Below are positions 13,581 through 27,109 of a stretch of DNA of 64,000 bases, in pieces. The translations under genes were made by a program, and so were the position numbers. Each line of letters opens with the position of its first letter. The first letter of the stretch is position 1. The DNA is from Tetrahymena thermophila SB210 (lineage: Eukaryota > Ciliophora > Oligohymenophorea > Hymenostomatida > Tetrahymenidae), in assembly GCF_000189635.1 (NCBI RefSeq), contig NW_002476250.1, positions 248,001 through 312,000 of the forward strand, in the 5' to 3' direction. A model generated the notes under the pieces. The model saw only the letters and a list, made by a program, of their open reading frames with translations, did no database searches and had not been told where the DNA came from.

Positions 13581-16500
13581 ATGGATTAATAACAAAACTT
13601 AGAGATATATGATAGCAATGTTAAATAATCATATAATTTGAAGAATGCTTGTTAAGTAAGCTAAAGAATGTCAAATTTTAGTAGTATGCATTTTCTTTAT
13701 TTTCTATAAAACTTTAATATTTTTAAAATAAAATTGTTGGCATTTAGATTGTAGATTAAAATCGAATGATTTTATTTACAAACTAGGATAAGATTTTATA
13801 TTTACAAAACATAGAATATAATGAGATGTAAGGGTTAGATTCAGGCAAGTCTCTTTACTAAAAAAAAGAAGAATCTTAGTTATTCACTCAGACAAATGAA
13901 AATCCAGATATCATAAATTCTAAGTAGTTTAAAGTAAGTAGGTTTAATAGCTTAAATAAATAAAACAGCATAATTAGAAAAAAGTATGAAAAAATTTATT
14001 TATTTGTAGAAAGTATTTTAAATATTTTTTTAAAGAACAATAAGCTAAGTAAATGAAATAGATGAATAAAAGTTACAAAACGGATTTCATTCTCCTTTTA
14101 CAAATTATGTAAGTAATTTAGAGGAGTAACAGCAAAAAGATAGTATCATCAAGACTAATAGCTTTTGCATTTAGAATGAGTTTTAATCAGAAAATGAAGG
14201 TTCTCCATCATCTCAAAAAAGCAGAGGGAGAGCTATCTAACGTTATTCTTTTAAAGATTTTGATACTTTGAATAGCAATCCTGGTTTAAAAATTAACGTA
14301 GAAGATGTTTTTAGCTATGAGTATCTATAGTTTATAAATGATAACTCGTACATACCTTCGGATGGTTTTTATTAAAAGTAAAAGCAAAAGTTGAAAAAAA
14401 TTTAGTAATAGAAAAGCTAAAAAAAAGTAAATAATTTTTAAATTTATTATCAACAAAAATATAAATATTTTTATTTTAAGGTGAGAGAGAGTATCCTTTC
14501 CAAATTTTTTAGGTATAGGAAAATTAATTAAGTAGCTGATAATGAAATTGAAAATAAAGGTAGTTAATTTATCTATCCATTAATTAGTTTTTAAAATATG
14601 ATTTTACTTACTTAACTAATGTTATAATTTAAAGATTACATTGGAAAAAGAACATAATATTAGGTGAAAAAAAGGAAATATGATTTCATAATCTCTCCTG
14701 ATTCTCCATTTAGAATAACATGGGATATTTCTATTATGATGCTGATCATTTATGCGATAGTAATTGACTGCATTCACATTTTTTTTTTTTTTATTTATTT
14801 ATTACTCTTTATTTGCAATAAATTGTTAATTGTTGCTGTAAATGTTTGTATTAAATATAGATACTAATCCCTTTTAGAGTTTCATTTGATCCAAATGATT
14901 AGTTTAGTATGTTGGTACAGTTAGATAATATATTTGATTTTGTTTTTTTAGGAGATATTCTTCTAAATTTCAATACTGCAATCTATAGAAAAGGTAATTT
15001 GATAAGAAAAAGAAAGTAAATTGCTATTGAATATCTAAAAATATGGTTTTGGATAGATTTATTTAGTTCTTTTCCTTATGATATGGTAGTTTAATCAGTT
15101 ATTAATAAAGAAGAATAATAACTACAGACATATGATACCCAAGCTTAAGCAAATACCAGTTCAAATTAGTCGAATTAATCTTCTTCTTCTTCTGCATAAT
15201 TTTCCTTACAAAAAGCATAATAAATTATTAGAATTCTAAAAATATTTAAAATAATGAAAGTATTAAAGCTATTAAGAGTAGTAAAACTCAAGTTCATAAT
15301 TGAAAAGCTGGTTGAATATCTTAAACTTTCAAAATCTATGTTAGGAATACTAGGATTTTTAAAACTCTCCTCTATAATATTATTTATTGCTCACTGGGTT
15401 GCATGCATGTGGTTTTATGTAGGAAGTTAATTTCCTGATAATGGATGGATTGTTTCATAAGATTTGTAAAATGAAACTTGGTAGTTTTAATATGTAACTT
15501 CAATATATTGGGTAATAAATTAAATTTAAAATTCAAAAAATAAAAAATGATATATGTATTATTTAATAGGCAATAACTACTATGGTGACTGTTGGATATG
15601 GAGATATTGTTCCAAAAAATTTAGAAGAGAGGCTGTTTGTCATATTTGTCATGCTTATGGCTTGCGGTATTTTTGCATATACAATGAATACAATGGGATC
15701 TGTGCTTTCATAGATAGAGAGCTTTTCTTCAGAATACAAAAAGGAAATTTAGCAAGTGAACATATACTTAGACAATAAAAAAATTAAATTAGAATTGAAA
15801 ATTAGAATAAGAAAATATTTAGAATATATTTATGAAAGCAAGCAGAAGAACTAGATTGATGAAACAAACCTCTTTTCTAAGCTTTCCTCATCTCTAAGAA
15901 ATGAGCTTATACATTAAATAAATGAAAAAATTATAAATGATTGTCATTTATTCACAAAGCTATTTAATTAATAAAATATGGAGTAGTTTCTATTCTAGAT
16001 TTCAATTAATCTATTAGAAAAAATCACTATTCCAGAAGAAATAATTATCAACTAAGTAAAATTATTGTATTATCTTTAATAAATAGACAAAGTATTTTAT
16101 TTATCTAATTAGGAAGAGAGTGGAGGTGACGATGACTAAAGCATGTATTTTATTTAGGATGGAGAGGTAGAAATATTTTATTAGCACTCTAATTCTAAGA
16201 CTATTCTAAAGAAACTTGGAGTAAAATATAATAAAATTTATTCATTTTTATAATATTTAAAAAATTTTATTAGGCTGGGAGTTACTTTGGGGAAATAAGT
16301 TTTTTTACTAATTTGTAAAGAACGGCATCAGTATAGAGTGTTAATTTTGCCAGTCTATATTATTTAAAGAGATCAGAGTTTATTAAAATTCTTTAAAAGT
16401 TTCCAAATTAAAAGGTAAAAACATGATTTAAATAAAATAAATTAATTAATCAAATTTTAAATTTTATAATTTAAGGAAATATTCTACGAAATTTCGGATA

Positions 16501-17770
16501 AGATAAAAAATTATAACAATTTTAATTGCCTTAATATTTAATGCTTTTCTTGCTAGCAATTAGGACATATTTCAAAAAATTGCCCAAACTTGTCTTTTTA
16601 TTTTTTCAAAGACTAATTCATTGAAAAAATGCTTTAAAATAGAAAGAAAAAGGGAACAGATTTTTAAAGAAGAAATAATTTAAAATTAGCAACTATAAGA
16701 GATATAGACATAATAAAACATTCATAACAGAAATTAGAATAAACACCTTTAATTCTATCTTATATTAGAGTACATGATCTTGATAAAGAAATTAAAGAAG
16801 ACTAAGAATTTGTATTTTAAAACTTAAATGATAAATTATTTAAACTTTTTTTTTTTCAGTTATAAACAGGAAATAAATTAGTAAACACACTCAAAAAAGC
16901 AATTTTAAATTCATAAAAAATAAATACATCCCATAAAAACTAGAAAAAGGCTTAATAAATATTTAGTAATTAACAGAAAAATGAATTAAATTTGTAAATG
17001 GTAAGCTATAAAAATTAATTTAAATTTATTCAAAAATTTATTTATTTTATTATCATTTATTAATAATTTTAAAACTAATTTTTTAATTCCTTCTAAAATA
17101 TTTTTAATCTTAGGCATATTGGACAAAAATAGATGAGTTTGATAAAGTAAAAATATATGATCACTACTTTATACATAATAATGTTGAATAAGCAGATGAA
17201 AATGATTAATTTATTTAAAATGGTCATCTTTTAAAGTCTTCAAAATTTTCTTTTGACAAAATTTCTGAAAAAACTCCATAAAATCCTTTATTGATTCATA
17301 AAAGAAGAAAATTTGTTAATGCTTAAGGCACTATTGATAAAATTATACCATTTGTAAGTTTAGACTAAGAATTTAAATAATAATCTTCTTAAATATAGTA
17401 ATTTTAAGAAGATCAATCTGAATCTTCAGAATCTTCAGTAAGTAAAAACCAATCTTATGAAATTAGCTAATCACAATAAATTAATAAACAACCAGTATAA
17501 AATATTTAAGAAAAACAGGAAAGCGAAAATGATAAAAATAATGATGACTTTGGTTCATAAGCTTAAACCATAAAAAATTCATAAAAATTAATTTTTTTTG
17601 ATTAAATGGAATAAAACTATGTAGAAAATATTTAAGATTATGAAGATTATAATTTATAGATATCAGATAATTAAATTAATTATTATAATTAGTGCATTTA
17701 AAATTAAATAGATAAAAAGCAAATAAATTAATTAAACCAATCTAAATCATTATAAATAGATTAAATGTGA
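13581..17770 (+). CDS. Voltage-gated K+ channel with cyclic-nucleotide-binding domain and CCHC zinc knuckle
   Basis: Starts MDQQQNLEIYDSNVKQ; ends at TGA 17768-17770; about eight introns (for example 15511-15570 and 16221-16273). S1 lies near 14720-14765 (WDISIMMLIIYAIVI). S2-S3 lies at 14925-15090 (LDNIFDFVFLGDILLNFN, WFWIDLFSSFPYD). An Arg/Lys-spaced S4-like segment covers about 15225-15330 (IIRILKIFKIMKVLKLLRVV). The selectivity filter TVGYGD is at 15588-15605, followed by S6. A C-linker precedes a cyclic-nucleotide-binding domain at about 16080-16420, with the phosphate-binding-cassette signature GEISFFTNLQRTASV. Directly after it, 16542-16583 encodes a C-x2-C-x4-H-x4-C zinc knuckle (CFSCQQLGHISKNC). 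The remaining 1.1 kb is a Gln/Asn/Ser-rich tail. The pore signature predicts K+ selectivity, and the domain order matches EAG/HCN/CNG-like ciliate channels. Cyclic-nucleotide gating is inferred, not shown. Probably a ciliary or cell-surface membrane protein. Confidence 0.88.
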
Positions 17771-18472
17771 TGAAAGAAACCTTATTAAAACTCTCAAGAT
17801 AGATAAATATAACTTATTATCAACGAAATAATTTATAGCAAAATGTAATTAAAAACTATTTTTAATTAATTTAAAAAACATTGAAAAAAAATTATATTAA
17901 ATATTCTGATTATTCTTAAAAAAAAATTATTTGAAATACTCAAAGGTTTTATACTTTTTTACTTTCTATGTCTATATTTATATATTTATTTATTCGAAAA
18001 GATTAAATAATTTAAAGATTTATCTTTTTTCTATTGATAAATAAATTTTTTGTAAATTTGTTTTTCCCCTCATTTTTAAAAATTGATAGTAAAATGATAG
18101 AAATAATTATGTATTTTCGGATCTACTAAATATAGATTATGTTTACTTCTAACTTGTGGTTTAAAATTACTTTTTCTTAGAAAAAAGTTTGTAGATTAAT
18201 GCTCTAATCACTTATTTTTATACCTCTGATGTTATAAAAGAAAATATTATTAAAAAATTTGGAAAAGAAGGATTTTGATATAATGTAATGTAAAAGAAAT
18301 CATTTAATTATGAAAAAATAGAAGAAATTTATTATTAATATTTTAGAATCAATCTTATAATGATTAATTAATTTAAATATTTATATATAGAAAGTAGAAA
18401 GTATTAATATTATTAAATTAAAAAACAAGCAATATTTTATACATATATAATAAGCAAGCGCAATCAATCATC
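17771..18472. other. Intergenic, AT-rich
   Basis: Holds the 3' UTR of the channel gene and the promoter of the LRR gene. Open frames here are short and low complexity. Nothing else was seen. Confidence 0.5.
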
Positions 18473-19102
18473 ATGACAGAATAAAAAGGAATAATTGATC
18501 TTTCTAATAAAAAATTAAACTCTATCAATGAAATATTTATAAAAGATAAAACTTAAATCTACCATTTAGATTTGTCCTACAACAATCTTAAAAGAGTAAA
18601 TGGACTAGAAAGCTTTACAAATCTTAAGACCTTAATTATAGATCATAATCAATACTCAAGTCTGATTCATTTTCCTGTCCTTTAAAATTTAGATACTTTT
18701 TCAGCTATAGCAAATTAATTTAACGATCTTAATGAATTTTTGATTTTGTGTGTATCTAAGTTTCCTAAGCTTACCAATCTTAGCATCTAAAAAAATCCTA
18801 TGGTTCCTAGCTTAATTAACGCAAAAGAATATTTTTCGTACAGATCAAAAGTATTATAAGAAAGACCAGAAATATAAATACTAGATAGCATGCCTTTAGA
18901 GCCTGTAGATATGACTATTTTTGATAACATTCCATAGTAATCCGAGTAAGAAGAAGAACCTAAAACCATATAAAAAGCACGTCTTATTCTTCCTGATTCT
19001 AATGGTATAGTTGAGTGTGACCCTAGATATGCTATTGATAAAAAGAAAAAATTCTCTTCCAGATCTGAAGGTAATCGCTTCTTAAAAAACAAGGACTTAT
19101 GA
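18473..19102 (+). CDS. Small leucine-rich-repeat protein
   Basis: Intronless, 209 aa, start MTEQKGIIDLSNKKLNSINE, TGA at 19100-19102. Residues about 8-110 hold SDS22-like leucine-rich repeats (IYHLDLSYNNLKRVNGLE, FTNLKTLIIDHN, FPKLTNLSIQKNPMV), closing with an LRR-cap-like segment around KEYFSYRSKVLQERPEIQIL. A charged C-terminal tail follows with several Glu and Lys/Arg clusters. This layout resembles short SDS22/LRRC-type scaffold proteins that bind phosphatases or axonemal partners; the particular partner cannot be told. The LRR consensus is visible; the function is inference. It is convergent with the gene ending at 19628. The long open stretch on the opposite strand at 18787-19113 is a shadow of this gene. 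Confidence 0.85.
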
Positions 19103-19627
19103 AAAATAAACAAATCAGTATAGATAAAAAGTATTTAAAATATAATATTTGTAAATAAATATTTTTAATTCAAGTTAGTTATATGTTTGTTTGTTATATA
19201 TATAATACAATTTTTTGACTCTTTTTTGCAAATGTTAAGAAATAAATCTTTTTATTAAATTTAATAGAAAAATCAAATATAAGCTTAAAAAATAAAAAAT
19301 AAATTTATTTTATTCATTTTTATTTATAAATAATATTTTTAGTTAAAATTAAAATCTCTATACTGAGCTTAATTACTAAAAAATATTTAGATTTATTAAA
19401 TATAATTGCTAAAAAGGACTAAAAGCGTATAAAATTTAATATAAGAAATGGATAGCTATTGGTCAAAAAATAAATTAGTGTTATATTACTAACTAAATCT
19501 ATAATTTGGATAAAAATAACCATACATAAAAATTAATTTTAGAGTTATTAAAAAAATTATTTTTAAATAAACAGGCTTTGACCAATTACAAATTAAATAT
19601 GCTATTATTTTTATTATATTAATAAGG
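19103..19627. other. Convergent intergenic region
   Basis: Lies between the 3' ends of the LRR gene (+) and the receptor-like gene (-). Both 3' UTRs must fall here. AT-rich, with no further signal seen. Confidence 0.5.
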
Positions 19628-22093
19628 TCAATTATTAATTTATTTGTCAGAGGAACTTTATTAATTTTAAGTTATTTGGATTTGTTGCTAGCTTAAAATT
19701 GAATTTCTTTTTTCTTAATGATTTTGTTATCTTTGTGATAGAAGTTCTTGCTAATTAGAGCTTGATATGAATCTACTATCATCAACAGTTTAACTAGATG
19801 GGATCTAATTTGATTTAGAAGCAATAGATATTTTATGCTATTATTAGTACTGATAAGCACTTTCAGAAATAAATTAAGGTATAGTAAACTGATTTTATTG
19901 ATTGAACATATCTGGTGAATTAATTTCAAAATGTTCTTCTTTATTAAATTAACGATTTGAATCAATATTATCTTATCTCTACTGTGCTTGAGTTGACTTC
20001 TTTTTAATCAAGTTAAGAATCTGGTTAAATTGCATCTAATCTGATTTGCTTTAATATTACATTTAGTTTTATATTATTTATTTGTTCGTTTAACTTTATG
20101 GTGACTATTCGAAGCAAACGTCTGAATAAATTTAATTTGATTAAAGTTAGTTAGGAGTTTGTGAAGGACTTACAATTGATCTCCTTTATCTCCTTCTTTT
20201 TTCTATCTGATTATTGGTTTCTTATTAATGATTATCCTATAAACTTTTACTTTTTATTTTTTCTTAATCTTCTATTTAAGCTATGTCTTATTGATAATTT
20301 TATTCTTCATTTTCTTCGTTTTAATATTATAGAAATAGTTTATCAAAATCTATTTTATTTACTATTGGTGGTAATGATGGTAGTAATTATGTAGCTTATC
20401 TCTTCTCTTAAGGAGAACAGTTTTACTAAGATGATTTGCCATAATCTTACATTTCTAGATTCTTCTCAACATCTTCATTGATCTTGCTTTTTCCAGGTTT
20501 TTTAGATTACTAAGAAATTTTGCTATTTTTCTAGCTATTTAGCACATAGGGAGGAGAAGGTGAGCGTTCCTCCACAAAATTCTTTTATTATTTGTTTCTC
20601 TAACTTTCTTGATATTCTGAAATTTGAAATTTTTAATTTCTCCAGCTATTTTATGGTCTTTCTTTAAGATTTTTATGAGAATTTAAGTTTATCGATACAT
20701 TTTTAGATTTATCTCTTGCAAAATCATAATGAATACTATTTTCAGCTTCGTTGTATTATTCGTTATTAGCTTCTTATTGGCCAGGGAGGGTATTAATTTC
20801 TTCTGGTTTTTTAGTTTTATTTTGTGCTTATTCAATGTAATCATATTCCACAGCTTACCCTAAATTACTCTATCGTTCTTAAATCTCAATATTTATATTA
20901 TCATCAACCATTGTAACCTTGCTTCTCTTCTTAAATTTGATTCTTTTACCAACACCTTCTTCATCAGTGGATTATAATTTTCTAATACCATCTGAAATAT
21001 TATCTTATTCTATAGATCTCTTTGCCATGTTTTATATTTGGTATCCTTTTGCATCTAAATAATGATCATTATTTTTTTACTAGTTCTCATCGTTATCATC
21101 CTCAGCATCTTAATCTTTGTTATCTTAAATAAAAATATCCTGATTTTAATCATCTTCTTCATCACTATCAGTGTATTTTGCCTCATATTTATACTTTTGC
21201 ATTTTTGAGAATATTCTCATGTGATAAGTGATAAACAAAGTAATAAAGCATAAAATAAATAACCCAAGTGCTAGAATAACCCAAAAAGTTACTGTAATTA
21301 CTTTTAAAGAATCTCTTAGTGATGAAGGCTTACCATTAATTTCATAGTATGCTTGATTAAGATAATATGTTTAATAATCTATTGTTTAATTTAGGCAACC
21401 ATTATCACAATTTAAGAGATTAGTTAAATCAGAATCAGAAATTACGCTATTTTGATTATTTTCAATATAAGTTATGCAATAGTTGTAGCAATATATTTAA
21501 ATCTAAGTTACATTGTAATTACTAATAGCCGTTTAGCAGGCTAACTAGTTTGTATAACAAGTTAGGAATATTTACCTATAAATTTAAAAGTTTTACTGAT
21601 TAGCATTTTCTATAATCATATTGCTACAATTAACCTAATAACACTTTAAATAATACTAATAAAAAGGATAATTAACTGTTTGGTTTTCATTAGTATATAT
21701 AACTTTCCGTTAAACAGTTGATAAGCATTGACTTTAGCATTTTATGTAATTATTAAAATTTTAGCTGACAAATTTAGCTGTAACATTATAGTAGCAAGTA
21801 TCTAAGCACAAGTCATAATAAATTTAGAAATCTGCAACCTAAGAGCAGGAATAAGTACTTGATGTGCAAGAGTAAAAGTATTGATAATCCTATAAATATT
21901 GTGTATCGTTTACTTGATATTGTGAGCATACTTATGAAGAACAATATTGAAATTAATAATAGGCAGTATTGTTTTCAATTTATAATTAGAAATTAGTTAA
22001 AGCCAATTATTCAAAGCTAAAAATTGCTTTTTCAACTAATATTGCAAAGCATAAAATTATTTTATTCAAGATAATTTTATTTTTGGTTGACAT
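19628..22093 (-). CDS. Single-pass Cys-rich receptor-like protein with Gln/Asn-rich cytoplasmic tail
   Basis: Intronless, 821 aa, 22093 down to TGA at 19630-19628. Residues 1-27 (MSTKNKIILNKIILCFAILV...) look like a signal peptide. Residues about 30-255 form an extracellular region with many cysteines, often spaced CxxxC (CLDTCYYNVT, CQSQCLS, CYNYCIT), and Asn-x-Ser/Thr glycosylation sites. A single membrane span follows near residues 275-300 (VTFWVILALGLFILCFITLF). The rest is a long cytoplasmic tail: first acidic (YTDSDEEDDQNQD), then basic (KRIKFKKRSK), then Gln/Ser/Asn-rich to the end. No catalytic domain was found. The domain order fits a type I surface protein of a ciliate-specific family. 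The intronless structure over 2.4 kb is notable beside its intron-rich neighbours. Function unknown. Confidence 0.82.
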
Positions 22094-23207
22094 ATGCTTT
22101 GTTATTACTAAATTTCTATCAAATAATTTCTATTTTTTATATCAAAGTAGAAATATAAAATAATAATTTATATATCAAACCTATTTCTGATATTTACTTT
22201 TTGATTTTAATTATTAAATGAATCCAAAATCAATATTTAATATAAAGAAATTTTAATCATCGCATTTTTCTTTAATCAATATCTTAACAAATTAATTAAT
22301 TGATGGATTTTTATATTAAATTTTGCAGACTTGATATTAGATTTTTAGGATTTATTAATCAGGTTCATAATAAAAAAAATTTATTTATAATAAAATTAAT
22401 TCTAAATTTTAAAAATGTTCAAATTTAATAGTAAAACTATATAAAATACACTGTTGTATAAAAGTAAAAATAATTTTCTACTTTAATTTCTAAATAGTTT
22501 TGTAAATTTTTAAATTCTTTTAGTAAATGAGCCTAAAAGAAAAGAAATTTTTATCTAACATTTATTAGACATTAATTAATTGAATTTAGATATAATGTAA
22601 AACATTTTCAATAATCTCACTAAAACTTTTGTTTTAATTATTTTTACATTATTAAATCTTAATAAATAAGTATTAGCTAGTTTATAAGCTTAAAATAATT
22701 ATGTTTTCTAAATTTATTCTAAAATAAATTTTGCAAATTTTGAATTTATTTTTAATAAATAAAACTAAAAAAAAAAAATATTTTTTCTCATAATATGAAA
22801 TTAATTAATTGATGATGTATGTATTTAAAGATACAATAAATATTTCAACAAATTAATTTATATTTCTATTTTAGCAATTTCTTAACTATCTTCATTATTT
22901 AAAAATTTTTTTAATTTATTCTCAAGAACGTTTCATTAAATCTTGAAAATGTTCTAAATAAAAAAATCTATTAAAAATCAATTTTTTATTTAAAATTTTT
23001 TTAGCCTAAAATAATTTAAGTAATTTATGTATTTATTTATTTAAAAATACTATAAACAGTTTCTATAAAATAGTATATAAAACAAATTAATTAATTAATA
23101 TCTACAACTTTTAGTTTAATAATTTATGATATTATAAAATCGTATAAAAATAATTTTTAACTATTTTTATAAATTTAAAATAAATACATTTATTGATTGA
23201 TTTGACC
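22094..23207. other. Intergenic, 1.1 kb, very AT-rich
   Basis: Upstream of the receptor-like gene and downstream of the coiled-coil gene. Long A/T tracts with repeated ATTTAT and TTAATTAATTAAT words. No RNA gene or plausible exon could be supported. Confidence 0.5.
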
Positions 23208-25621
23208 TCAAAATTCATAAGTCTACTTTTTATTTCCAATAGCCTACTTTTCAAATTATAAAATTTTTTCATCCTTTACTTTTCTTTCTAAAGATAATCT
23301 ATTTAGCATTTCTTTTGTCCTTGAAGATTAGGTCCCTTTAGGTGTATGCTTAAATTTATTCATCCTAAATAATGATATTTTTAAATATTTAATTATATAT
23401 CTATAAAATAAGGATTACTCTTAGGCTATATTAATATTTGGTTGCTCATAAACTTTGGATTTTTACTCAATAGTGCCAATTATTTTGTCTCTTTTTTAGC
23501 TTTCTTCTCTTATCCTCTTTTCTATTTCTAAATTAAAGAAAAAACATTTACTAAATGATAAAAGATAATATTCTATTTACCTTCATCTATTTTTCTCTTT
23601 TTCTCTTCAATTATGGCAAATGATTTATTTATGTGGTCTATATTATTAGTTGGTGTGAAAGAGGTTGAGAGGTAATTTATTTGATTAAATTATTCAGGAT
23701 TTAAACTTATATTTGTCTAAGAAGTATCAGTACATTTTTAATTAAATGCACTTATAGGTGGCTTTAAAGACTACCTTTTTTATCCTAAATTCGGACTTGA
23801 ATTATCATTTTATGATAACATTGTATTTAATGCTTAGTTTGAAGATACATTTGTGCTGCTATATCTATTACTTTTTGTGCTATTATTTTCAAAGTAGTAA
23901 TCATATTTGATAAACTACTTACTAGATAAAGGATTTTCAATCTCTATATTTTTCTATCCATTTGATGCAAAAATATTTTCATGCATTGAGTTACTTCTTC
24001 CAGATCTCTTAGATTCGAATTCTTCATTAAGATTTTTTCTTGAATTTTAAAAAAATTTAAACTAAATCTAAATAAACTAATTTAAATTATGCTACTTTAT
24101 AGATGAAATGCAAGTTGAATTATTAAGTAAAGCGTTAGATGGTTAAGTCTAAGAAGAAGATGATGAAGAAGATTATTAAATTGAATACAGCTTACTTTAA
24201 GATTTTTTATTTCCATTCAATAACTACTGCTACTAAATATTATAACTGCTTGAATTAGCCATACTATTATTTATTTACTCACTTCCATGGTTTGATGAAA
24301 GTCGTTGAGATTAAGGAATTTGCTATTATTAAGGTGTCTTTGGCTATGAATTCAAAAATTTTTGAGATAAAGGTAAAGTTTGTTGTGCATTATTGTTTTG
24401 TGTTTATATTTATAAAGGTTATTATTTTTTATTTAAAGGAGAAGTATTTGATGAAGCAAAATTTGGAGAGTTATTATAGGATATTAGATGCTTTTCTTAG
24501 CTCTCTTCCTACTGCATAAGTTTTTCTCCTAATTTTTTACTTGAACTTTAATCTACAAAAAATTTTCTATTAGTATCTTAAAATGTTGGCAAAGGTTTTT
24601 CGTTTTCATCTGCTCCTCCTTAACCAGTTAATCTGCTCATTTTTTTATTTTGTGTAGGAGTATTTCCATTCACCTAACCTTTAAATAAAAATAATTTCTA
24701 AATCAAAAAACTTTTTTCTATTCAAATAAAATATTGTCAGACATAATTTAAAAATTTTTACTTGCAAAGGGCTGACTATCAAGCTATTTTTTTATTTAGG
24801 AAACTTAAGAATTCAAATTATTGAAATTCGAATTACATTTCTTTACAATACTATACAACGAGTTGATTTCTGATGCTATTTATTCTGAAAAATGTTAACT
24901 TGGGTTATGTAATTACAAGCCAGCAATAGACCCATTAAGCTTTAAAGACTTTATCATTGGTTCCTAAATAGATATTTTATCGTCTAAATTCTAAATATTC
25001 TAGATCATATTGTTGCAATTAACTTAAATTAGCTAAATCTCCTGGTCTAATTTCTGAAATTTGAATTTTTTAATAAAGGTAAATCTAATGAAAAAACTAA
25101 TATACTCCTTATATGGCTTCATACTTTTCCAACCTATTCATGATTGCCTTAAATTTTTCTTCTTAACTTAAAAATTTTTTCTCAAATTGTATTTTTAAAT
25201 CAAGCATTTTATCTTCAAATTTCTTTATATTTTAAACTAAATTGCTTGTATTTAATAAGTTTCCATTTGTTGGGCTTTTCTCATCCTACGTGATTATTTT
25301 TTAATATAATTACAATAATTTTATATTATCAAACAAAGTTACTGTAATATTAGTTCTAGAGGGAGAATTTTTTGAGTTTGAAGGTGTTTATTAAAGGCTT
25401 GGCTTCCTTTTAGTGGCTGCTTCAATTTTACTTATCTTTTCTTCAAACTTATTTTAAGTTTATATTATTATAATTAAGCTGGATTGAATATCATATAAAT
25501 TCAAATATACTTTAGAAAACAGAGAGTCATATAATTCAAATCTCTTTCTAATTGGATCTGCATCAGACTATTCTGTGCGAGATGATTATTGCTGCTAAGC
25601 AAATTTAGCTGTTTATTTCAT
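23208..25621 (-). CDS. Coiled-coil, Ser/Gln/Asn-rich protein, unknown
   Basis: Starts at 25621 with MKQTAKFAQQQQSSRTEQSD and ends at TGA 23210-23208; at least six exons. The first intron is 25286-25342; another lies near 24675-24755. The N-terminal 300 residues contain heptad-like stretches (QNKFEEKISKIEAAT, VQNIKKFEDKMLDLKIQFEK, LNSQVSQIKKQL) typical of coiled coils. The central 400 residues are Ser/Gln/Asn-rich and disordered. The C-terminal exons return to charged helices (FAIIEEKKRKIDEKRGQEKK) and end RLSLERKVKDEKILQFEKQ..QTYEF. A cytoskeletal or ciliary scaffold would fit, but there is no diagnostic domain. The frame stays open slightly upstream of the chosen ATG, so a short 5' exon could be missing. 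Confidence 0.72.
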
Positions 25622-26225
25622 AACCCTAAAATCTAAATAATACTTAAGCTATATTTGTCTAAATTACTTTTAAAGATTTTGTTGATTTAATATTAAGTTA
25701 TTGTAAAGGTTTCTTGAAGTGTATTTAATTTTTTGAGATTTACTTTGTTTTTAAATTTTAAGAGTCAAATTTTGCTGTATATTAAATATTAAGTACATTA
25801 ATATTGTATAAATCAAATGAAATAAATAAATAAATTAAAGGGGATTTAACATACTCAATTCAAATTATTGGTGGTATATTCAAAAATTTATTCGTTTGAA
25901 ACGACCACTAAATTAAATCTTATTAATTTATTTTCCTTTTTGTCTTAACTATAAATTTAATACTCATATTTGAATTTCAGTTGATAGATTAAATTTATAT
26001 TAATTCAATCCATATCTTTTGCATATTTTAATTATGCTAAATAACTGTATAAAAATTTGTAACATAAATTTAATTTAAAATAAAATTTTTTTTACTGTTA
26101 AAATCAGAAAATTAAGTATATTAATATGAATTAAAAGTTAAAACAACAAATAAAAAGTAATATGTAAATAAAAATACTAAATAGAATTATTTAATCTAAA
26201 TTTTTGATAAAATAATTTCGATTTT
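25622..26225. other. Intergenic between two leftward genes
   Basis: Holds the promoter of the gene starting at 25621 and the 3' UTR of the gene ending at 26226. AT-rich; no feature identified. Confidence 0.5.
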
Positions 26226-27109
26226 TCAAAATTTCTTCTTTTTCTCTGTGGTGGAATAATTATTCAAACTGTTTGATAAAATATTTTTATATGTTTATTT
26301 TAAAAATAAAATGAATGTAATTTACTTGGAATTTTCTTAATTTATTTTCTAAGCTGAAAATTGGTAATAGCTTTTTGAGTTGGATTGAGACCTAATTAAA
26401 TTTTAATTTTCCCTTTAGAGAGTTTGATATTGTTAAACTAAAATTTCATAGTTAAATGCTTATCTGGATAATTCATCGCTGGTTTGCTATTTTAATTTAT
26501 CTATATATGTCTTTTATTCAGATAGTTTTTCTTCTAGTAAATTAACCCTATTTATTAACGTTTAATTACATGCCAATAGCTCACCATACCCCGTTTAAGT
26601 TATTTTTTTAAACATCTCAGAAATTTCATTCTCTGTATCAGATAGTTGCTTCTACAATTTTTCAATTTATACCCTAAAATCTTAATTTTCTCTCTCTAGC
26701 ATGTATACTTGTCTTTTATAAAGAAGTTCTTTTTCTTAATTATTCTTTCAATAAAATAATTTTTAGAAAGTATAATTTAAAAAAAATAAATTTACTTATT
26801 AGATATTTTCCATTTCTATTTAAATAGCATTGTTTTTGACAAGCATTTCTTCGTAATCCTTATTTAAATTGAGTTTCTATAAATCATTTGAAATAAGCTA
26901 TTATATTTCTTAATTTAGCTTCTCTATTTAGTTTACATACATACTTTTAACCTATCTTAGCATAGTAACCTCAGAGTTAAGTTCTTCATTTAAAAGCTTT
27001 TCCTAATAATCTAAATAAATGTTAATATCCCAAAATAAACAAATAGATTTTTACAAGACTGCTTGAGTTCTTCAAATATGATTTTTATCTATTTGACACT
27101 ATCTTCCAT
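26226..27109 (-). CDS. Coiled-coil protein
   Basis: Starts at 27109 with MEDSVKQIKIIFEELKQS and ends at TGA 26228-26226, reading TTEKKKKF. Four exons with introns near 27015-27060, 26745-26800 and 26265-26325. Almost the whole protein of roughly 240 residues is predicted coiled coil with repeated Leu/Ile/Val at heptad spacing (MLRQVKSMYVNQIEKLNQEI, YKRQVYMLERENQDFRVQIE, VNLLEEKLSEQKTYIDKL). It has no membrane span, signal peptide or enzymatic motif. Such proteins in ciliates are often basal-body or axonemal components; that is inference only. It lies on the same strand and in the same direction as the gene ending at 23208. Confidence 0.8.

Noticed and set aside
18787-19113. 108-codon open frame on the minus strand
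   Set aside because: Shadow of the leucine-rich-repeat gene on the plus strand, which has recognisable LRRs and codon bias.
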